A stretch of DNA of 64,000 nucleotides from CADEDH01 sp965263455 (GTDB lineage: Bacteria > Actinomycetota > Acidimicrobiia > Acidimicrobiales > SZUA-35), in NCBI GenBank assembly GCA_965263455.1, contig CBDHHN010000003.1:65172-129171 (forward strand). The letters are read 5' to 3'. A program made the position numbers and the translations under genes. Below the pieces are notes generated by a model. The model was not told the origin of the DNA and did not search any database. It was given only the letters and a program-made list of their open reading frames with translations. The stretch's first letter is position 1. Each line of letters begins with the position of its first letter. Below, one piece after another: positions 59,791 to 64,000 of the stretch.

Positions 59791-60587
59791 ATGACGCTGC
59801 GTCGGGTGGTGAAGGTCTGATCGTCCCAGATGGTGGCGGTGATGTAGAGGTCGCCGTCAGGCGAGAGGGCGCAGGAGAACCCGCCGCGGTCGAGTTCGAT
59901 CGTGTCGACGATCCCCCCGCCTTCGGTGACGCGTTGGCAGCGTTGGTTCGGGACGTCGGCGTACCAGACGGTGCCGTCGGGTGCGAAGCAGATGCCATCG
60001 GGTGCGCTGCCCGGAATCGAAGCGAAGACGCGCCGGCCGGTGAGGGTGCCGTCGGGTTCGATGGTGAAAGCGGTGAGCCGGGACGCGTGCGATTCGGCGA
60101 CGACGAGCGTCGGTTCGTCTGGGTGGATGGCCATACCGTTCGGGAACGCAAGATCGCCGGCGACGATTGCGACAGCACCGTTCGGCCTGACGATGGCGAC
60201 GTGTCCGGCGGCCGGTGGTTCGCCGGACATGAGGTCGAAGCCGACGCCATTCACATAGACGTCGCCGTTGTGAGGGTTCGTGACGATTTCGTTCCATGGT
60301 GTGTCCGACAGCGGACCCAGATCGGCGACGACGTCACGGTCGGTGTCGGCGATCCGCAGGAGCTGCCTACCAGCACCGTCGACGACGAGGAGGTGGCCGT
60401 CGGTGTCCCAGTCGATGCAGATGGGGAAGCCGTCGAGATGTGCGTGGGTCGCGGGGTCGGTGCCATCGGGCTGGATGCTCCGGACGTCGCCGTCGACCCA
60501 GTCGCAGTACCAGATTCGCCCGTTGCGCCACCGAGGTGACTCTCCGAAGGCGATGTCGGTGGCGATGAGGTCCAGGTCAGGCGTCAT
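59772..60587 (-). CDS. SMP-30/gluconolactonase-like protein
   Basis: A 271-residue six-bladed propeller lactonase. GESPRWRNGRIWYCDWVDGD carries the first metal Glu, PWNEIVTNPHNGDVYVNG an Asn ligand, DLAFPNGMAIHPDEPTLVVA a further Asn, and APDGICFAPDGTVWYADV the Asp that acts as ligand and base. It would open a sugar or aryl lactone. No signal peptide is present. The ATG at 60587 overlaps the end of the ArsR-type gene by 11 bases, so both are one operon. Confidence 0.9.
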   Translation of the reverse strand: MTPDLDLIATDIAFGESPRWRNGRIWYCDWVDGDVRSIQPDGTDPATHAHLDGFPICIDWDTDGHLLVVDGAGRQLLRIADTDRDVVADLGPLSDTPWNEIVTNPHNGDVYVNGVGFDLMSGEPPAAGHVAIVRPNGAVAIVAGDLAFPNGMAIHPDEPTLVVAESHASRLTAFTIEPDGTLTGRRVFASIPGSAPDGICFAPDGTVWYADVPNQRCQRVTEGGGIVDTIELDRGGFSCALSPDGDLYITATIWDDQTFTTRRSVIYRRMV

Positions 60588-61164
60588 CGGAGCGGTCCTC
60601 GTCGGGGTCGGGGAGTGTGGGGTAGGCGGTGGGGTAGAGGCCAGCGACGAGGCCGTAGGTCTGGGTGCCGGATCGCTCGGAGGACATGAAGTCGTCGGCA
60701 AGATCGAGGACCCGCTGCCAGAACTCGGCGGCCCGCTGCTCGGGGATGCGGGCGTGTCGATGGATCGCCCGAAGGTCGTCGTCTCGATGAGCGGCAGTGG
60801 CTTCGGAGGCGGCCTCGGTGAGCGGGTTCGTTTCTGGTGGCTCGGTGCCAGCGTCGAGTGCGCCGACGACGAACGTGCGGGCCGTCCTCCCGAAGTAACG
60901 CTCGGTGACCGATCGGACTTGGCGCGTTCGTACGACCCGGATGAGATCAGCGGCCGCCAAGATGTCGGCGTGGTAGGCGAGCGTGCTGGTCGGCCGGTCG
61001 AGTGCTGCGGCCAGTTCCTTGACCGTGGCGGCTCGTTCCAGCAGAAGGTCGAGCACCGTCCCGCGGATGGGGTGGAACATCGCCGTGATCGACTGGCGGT
61101 CGGTCACGACGCGCCGGTCGTCGAGCTCGTAGTCAGGGGTCCGATGCGGGACTTCGGTCGACAT
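60577..61164 (-). CDS. ArsR-type helix-turn-helix regulator
   Basis: A 195-residue regulator. ITAMFHPIRGTVLDLLLERAATVKELAAALDRP and TSTLAYHADILAAADLIRVV (residues ~26-78) form the winged helix of the ArsR/HTH_20 type; the rest is a helical domain of unknown ligand. There is no obvious Cys metal site, so it probably senses something other than metal. A perfect-spacing -10 box TACAAT lies six bases before the ATG. It is co-transcribed with the SMP-30 gene and divergent from the hydrolase gene. Confidence 0.88.
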   Translation of the reverse strand: MSTEVPHRTPDYELDDRRVVTDRQSITAMFHPIRGTVLDLLLERAATVKELAAALDRPTSTLAYHADILAAADLIRVVRTRQVRSVTERYFGRTARTFVVGALDAGTEPPETNPLTEAASEATAAHRDDDLRAIHRHARIPEQRAAEFWQRVLDLADDFMSSERSGTQTYGLVAGLYPTAYPTLPDPDEDRSDDA

Positions 61165-61238
61165 TTCTCGATTGTACCGCTACGTTCACTCCAGAGAACT
61201 CGATTCAACTCGACGGCAACGAACACTCTGGAGGCGCA
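61165..61238. promoter_or_regulatory. Divergent control region ArsR gene/hydrolase gene
   Basis: On the minus strand TACAAT (61176-61171) is a good -10 box six bases before the ArsR ATG. An inverted repeat CTCCAGAG (61189-61196) / CTCTGGAG (61226-61233) flanks a direct repeat of AACTCGA. GGAGG within the right arm is the ribosome site of the hydrolase gene at 61239. An ArsR-type autorepressor site is likely here. Confidence 0.6.
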
Positions 61239-61835
61239 ATGGCCAACGTGGTGCTGTTCCACCATGTGCAAGGACTCACCGACGGCATCACCGTGTTCGC
61301 TGAGCAGCTGCGCGCTGCTGGCCACGACGTGGTGACGCCGGACCTGTTCGACGGCCGGCGATTCGACACCATCGAGGACGGCGTGGCTCACCTCGAATCG
61401 ATCGGCTTCCCGGCGCTGCTCGAGCGCGGTGAGGCAGCCATTGCAGATCTCCCTGGCGAGCTGGTGTTCGCTGGGGTGTCGATGGGTGTGATCTGCGCAC
61501 AACATCTCGCGCAGACCCGGCCCGGCGCCGCGGGCGCGGTGTTGATGGAATCGTGCCTGCCGCCGTCGGAGTTCGGCGACAAATGGCCAGCCGAAGTACC
61601 GGTCCAGATCCATGGCATGTCAGACGACCCGTTCTTCGCCGGCGAAGGCGACATCGACAATGCCCGAGCCATCGTCGCCTCGTCCCCGAGCGGCGTCGCC
61701 GAACTGTTCGAGTACTCAGGCGACCGCCACCTCTTCATCGACTCCTCTCTGCCCGCCCACGAACCAGCAGCCGCTGCGCTCGTGGTCGAACGTGTGCTCG
61801 GGTTTCTCACGGCGATCGACACCCGCAATGGCTGA
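61239..61835 (+). CDS. Dienelactone hydrolase-family protein
   Basis: A 198-residue alpha/beta hydrolase. VVLFHHVQGLTDGI is the first strand and oxyanion region, LVFAGVSMGVICAQHLAQ has the nucleophile elbow G-V-S-M-G (Ser rather than the Cys of classical dienelactone hydrolases), PVQIHGMSDDPFF the Asp and GDRHLFIDSS the His. Start supported by GGAGG. It overlaps the GNAT gene by eight bases and heads a three-gene operon. Confidence 0.9.
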   Translation: MANVVLFHHVQGLTDGITVFAEQLRAAGHDVVTPDLFDGRRFDTIEDGVAHLESIGFPALLERGEAAIADLPGELVFAGVSMGVICAQHLAQTRPGAAGAVLMESCLPPSEFGDKWPAEVPVQIHGMSDDPFFAGEGDIDNARAIVASSPSGVAELFEYSGDRHLFIDSSLPAHEPAAAALVVERVLGFLTAIDTRNG

Positions 61836-62418
61836 TCAGGGTCGGTTCACGATCCGGGCGCTCGACGAGTCGACGTGGCCAGCGTTCGCCGCGTTGGTGG
61901 AGGCCAACAACGGCGTGTTCGGTGGGTGTTGGTGTCTCGGGTTCCACCCCGAAGGCGGAGAAAAGGGCCTCGACGACAAGCGCGAGCTCAAGCGGCTCCG
62001 AGTGGTCAACGGCGATGCCCATGCGGCGCTGGTGTTCGACGGTGACGACTGTGTCGGGTGGTGCCAGTTCGGTTCGCCAGCCGAGGTGCCCCGCATCAAG
62101 AACCGCCGAGAGTACGACGCAACCGGTAGCGGTTCGCCGGACTGGCGGATCGCCTGCAACTTCGTCGGCAAGGGTCACCGGCGCCAGGGTGTCGCCACCG
62201 CGGGCCTGCGCGGCGCGCTCGAGCTGATCGCCGAACTCGGTGGCGGCACGGTGCAGGGCTACCCCGAACCTGCCGGCGATGTTGCCGCCGGGTTCTTGTT
62301 CCATGGTGCACTCTCGACCTTCGAAGCCGCTGGTTTCACCCGTGACCGCAAGATCGGCAAGCACCGTTGGGTCGTCTCCACCAGCGTCGCCCCATCTGCG
62401 CTCCGGGAGGACCAATGA
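61828..62418 (+). CDS. GNAT-family N-acetyltransferase
   Basis: A 196-residue acetyltransferase-fold protein: FTIRALDESTWPAFAALVEA, GGCWCLGFHP, LVFDGDDCVGWCQFGSPAEV and the acetyl-CoA loop NFVGKGHRRQGVATAGLRGA (R/Q-x-x-G-x-A variant) near residue 113. The C-terminal FEAAGFTRDRKIGKHRWVV closes the domain. The substrate is unknown. Overlaps the hydrolase stop by eight bases and the DinB gene start by four (ATGA). Confidence 0.88.
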   Translation: MADQGRFTIRALDESTWPAFAALVEANNGVFGGCWCLGFHPEGGEKGLDDKRELKRLRVVNGDAHAALVFDGDDCVGWCQFGSPAEVPRIKNRREYDATGSGSPDWRIACNFVGKGHRRQGVATAGLRGALELIAELGGGTVQGYPEPAGDVAAGFLFHGALSTFEAAGFTRDRKIGKHRWVVSTSVAPSALREDQ

Positions 62419-63128
62419 GTGTCGAGTTCGAGGACCACGACCTCAGCGGGGCCGTGTTCTGGGGTGTGTACCTGCGGAACGCCCGCTTTCGGGATGTCGA
62501 CTTCACCGGTGTTCGAACACACCACGTCCTGTTGCACGATGTCGAGTTCGACGGACCGATCGACCAACTCGTCATCAACGGTGTCGACGTCACCGACTAC
62601 GTCAACCAACTCGATCCCTGGCAACCGCTCCGTGGCATGGCGGAGCCGGCCGAGGCCGAGGGTGTTCGGAGGTCGTGGGCTGCCTTCACCTCGGCGTGGG
62701 GCGACCTGATCTCCGAGGTCGCCGCCCTCCCGCCCCTCGAGGCGACGGTGTCGGTGGATGGTGAGTGGTCGTTCGTGCAGACCGTGCGGCATCTTCTGTT
62801 CGTGGCCGACAAGTGGATCCTCGGTCCCATGACCGACCAGACCTGGTCGCCACTCGGGCTTCCCAATTCGGGGTCGGCAGATCACGGCTGGCCGGACATC
62901 GCCCCCGACGCTAATCCGACCATCGACGAGGTGCTCGCCGAGCGGGCCGATCAGGCGACTGCGGTGTCGGCGCTCGCCGCGTCCGTCGACGACGACCGCT
63001 TGAGCGACACCGTCACCGTCTTGGAGAACGGCACGGTCGCCGTTCTGGACTGCTGGCACACCCTCTTCGAAGAGTCGTTCGAGCACCTTCGCTACGCCCG
63101 ACGCGACCTCGACCAACTCGATCGCTGA
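62415..63128 (+). CDS. DinB-like protein with N-terminal pentapeptide-repeat stretch
   Basis: A 237-residue protein. Residues ~4-60 form a short right-handed helix of pentapeptide type (LSGAVFWGVYLRNARFRDVDFTG in two parts). The remainder is a four-helix DinB/mycothiol-transferase-like bundle with His in TVRHLLFVADKWI and in ADHGWPDIA and CWHTLFEESFEHLRY, the three-His metal pattern. GGGAGG before the ATG and the ATGA overlap show coupling to the GNAT gene. DinB-like enzymes in actinobacteria often use mycothiol (family knowledge). Confidence 0.87.
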   Translation: MSVEFEDHDLSGAVFWGVYLRNARFRDVDFTGVRTHHVLLHDVEFDGPIDQLVINGVDVTDYVNQLDPWQPLRGMAEPAEAEGVRRSWAAFTSAWGDLISEVAALPPLEATVSVDGEWSFVQTVRHLLFVADKWILGPMTDQTWSPLGLPNSGSADHGWPDIAPDANPTIDEVLAERADQATAVSALAASVDDDRLSDTVTVLENGTVAVLDCWHTLFEESFEHLRYARRDLDQLDR

Positions 63129-63165
63129 CCCACGAGAACCCTGGCGAGGTTGACGCCGGTGTGGG

Positions 63166-63609
63166 TCATTCCTGGACGTCGTGCAGCGCGGTGAGGAGCT
63201 TGGCGAGGACGGTGTTGGCTGAGCGCGTTGTGTAGGGGCCGATCGAGACCAGCGCAGCGAGCATCGCAGCCGCCTCGCCCGGGGTGAGCGTGAGGTGCAC
63301 GCTGCTCGGAGTCTTGGGTAGGCGATAGCCGCCGCCCGGCCGACGCTGCACCTCGATTGGCACGCCTGCGTCGAGCAGCTGAGCGATGTCGCGTTGCACC
63401 GTCCGCGGTGACACCCCCAAGCGGTCGCCGAGCACAGTCGCGGTAAGCGGGAGGTGGGCCTGCTGCAATGCGTCGAGCAACGCATGATGTCGTTCGACCA
63501 GCGGGAGCGCTTGGTGGAGCTGCACAAAGCCGGTGGTGCGGGGCGAACCGACGAGCCGAACCCGCCGATGCGGAAACTCAGAGGTAGACGACATAGCCCT
63601 GTCGTTCAT
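63166..63609 (-). CDS. YafY-type helix-turn-helix regulator, short form
   Basis: A 147-residue protein. LVERHHALLDALQQAHLPLT, ATVLGDRLGVSPRTVQRDIA and QLLDAGVPIEVQRRPGGGYR form the HTH_11 winged helix of YafY-like regulators, followed by ~50 residues (LTLTPGEAAAMLAALVSIGP). The WYL ligand domain usually found in this family is absent, so the protein stops where that domain would begin. Start candidates are ATG 63609 and ATG 63594. Divergent from the isomerase-like gene at 63629. Confidence 0.82.
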   Translation of the reverse strand: MNDRAMSSTSEFPHRRVRLVGSPRTTGFVQLHQALPLVERHHALLDALQQAHLPLTATVLGDRLGVSPRTVQRDIAQLLDAGVPIEVQRRPGGGYRLPKTPSSVHLTLTPGEAAAMLAALVSIGPYTTRSANTVLAKLLTALHDVQE

Positions 63610-63628
63610 AGCACCTACGGTCTGACAA

Positions 63629-64000
63629 ATGATGCCGTCCGATGATCCAACACACGGATCCCCACAGCTTGCTCCACCGCCGCTCGACGGGCTCGACGCC
63701 GCAGCACTGATCGACGCCGAGGTGGGAGCGATCCTCGAAGTGATCGAAGGCGCCGACCTGGAGGTTCGGGTCCCGTGGCTCGGTCGTTGGCGGGTGCGCG
63801 ACGTCATCGCTCACCTCGGCGGGGTGCACCGCTGGGCCACCCGCATCGTGCAGACACGCTCGATGGACGGCCCTAGCTTCACCAGATCCCGCCTCCGGGG
63901 CGACGAACTCACTTCCTGGTTCACCGACGGCGCCAACGAACTCGTCGCGACGCTGCGGGTCACCGCGCTCGACGAAGCCTGCCCGAACTTCAACCCCGGC
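63629..64000 (+). CDS. Maleylpyruvate isomerase/mycothiol-dependent DinB-type protein, N-terminal part
   Basis: The first 124 residues of a protein cut by the window edge. LDAAALIDAEVGAILEVIEG is followed by VPWLGRWRVRDVIAHLGGVH and RWATRIVQTRS: the W-x-V-x-D-x-x-x-H-L motif carries the first metal His of the mycothiol-dependent maleylpyruvate isomerase N-terminal domain. Two ATGs stand in tandem at 63629 and 63632. The frame is open at base 64000. With the DinB gene and the Rv2466c-like gene, it adds to the mycothiol theme of the window. Confidence 0.82.
   Translation, partial: MMPSDDPTHGSPQLAPPPLDGLDAAALIDAEVGAILEVIEGADLEVRVPWLGRWRVRDVIAHLGGVHRWATRIVQTRSMDGPSFTRSRLRGDELTSWFTDGANELVATLRVTALDEACPNFNPG

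Overview
The window is GC-rich DNA (about 70% G+C by eye) with dense gene packing, many 4-base ATGA/GTGA overlaps and several starts that carry a TANNNT -10 box six bases upstream of the start codon (leaderless style). With mycothiol-type enzymes, an F420-type LLM oxidoreductase, PspC-type envelope stress proteins, a furA-katG pair and a fused indolepyruvate ferredoxin oxidoreductase, this points to an Actinomycetota chromosome, probably an Acidimicrobiia-like lineage (inference). No rRNA, tRNA, CRISPR array, transposase or integrase was seen.

Bases 1-9,500 are catabolic: the start of an enoyl-CoA hydratase, RidA and RraA-like proteins, a 1170-residue fused indolepyruvate:ferredoxin oxidoreductase, a coupled pair of small Roadblock-like/unknown proteins and a Baeyer-Villiger-type monooxygenase. 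Bases 9,500-13,600 hold an envelope-stress unit: a NarL-type regulator and a PspC-domain histidine kinase, divergent from a second PspC/LiaF-like membrane protein. Bases 13,600-26,300 carry DJ-1/PfpI proteins, a small exported peptide behind a structured leader, a cyclic-nucleotide-binding protein, a zinc metalloprotease lipoprotein, a CitE-like lyase/MaoC pair, SDR enzymes, a DUF3179 lipoprotein and two MFS carriers.

The most striking locus is 26,375-28,423. Downstream of inositol-1-phosphate synthase (first step towards mycothiol) lies a DsbA-fold oxidoreductase of the Rv2466c type. Its first active-site cysteine codon is an in-frame TGA (UPFC instead of CPWC), followed at the right distance by an 8-bp hairpin with a GUU loop that fits the bacterial SECIS model. 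I read it as a selenoprotein of 219 residues that ordinary gene calling would truncate to its C-terminal 197 or so residues.

Bases 28,400-41,900 carry a LysR regulator, furA-katG, a lipoprotein, a HAD hydrolase with an LLM oxidoreductase, an ABC exporter with a P-loop protein, a membrane-tethered sigma factor fused to an outer domain, a MerR regulator and an ATP-grasp ligase. Bases 41,400-45,600 are a sulfur unit: rhodanese lipoprotein, SulP transporter, rhodanese and an MBL-rhodanese persulfide dioxygenase-like protein, with a perfect operator-like palindrome in the middle. Bases 45,600-56,200 hold an alcohol dehydrogenase, a TauD dioxygenase, a second BVMO, a PhnD-like protein, a MerR/VIT-VWA pair with a repeated operator, an amidohydrolase and a beta-propeller protein whose 5' end is fused to a VOC gene remnant.

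From about 56,050 to the right edge the base and codon use changes (clearly lower GC) and the gene types change: DUF1905/YdeI, two AraC-VOC cassettes, another VOC, RibD-like reductase, SMP-30, ArsR, dienelactone hydrolase, GNAT, DinB, a YafY-type regulator and a mycothiol-dependent isomerase-like gene. This looks like a block of different origin or a low-expression accessory region.
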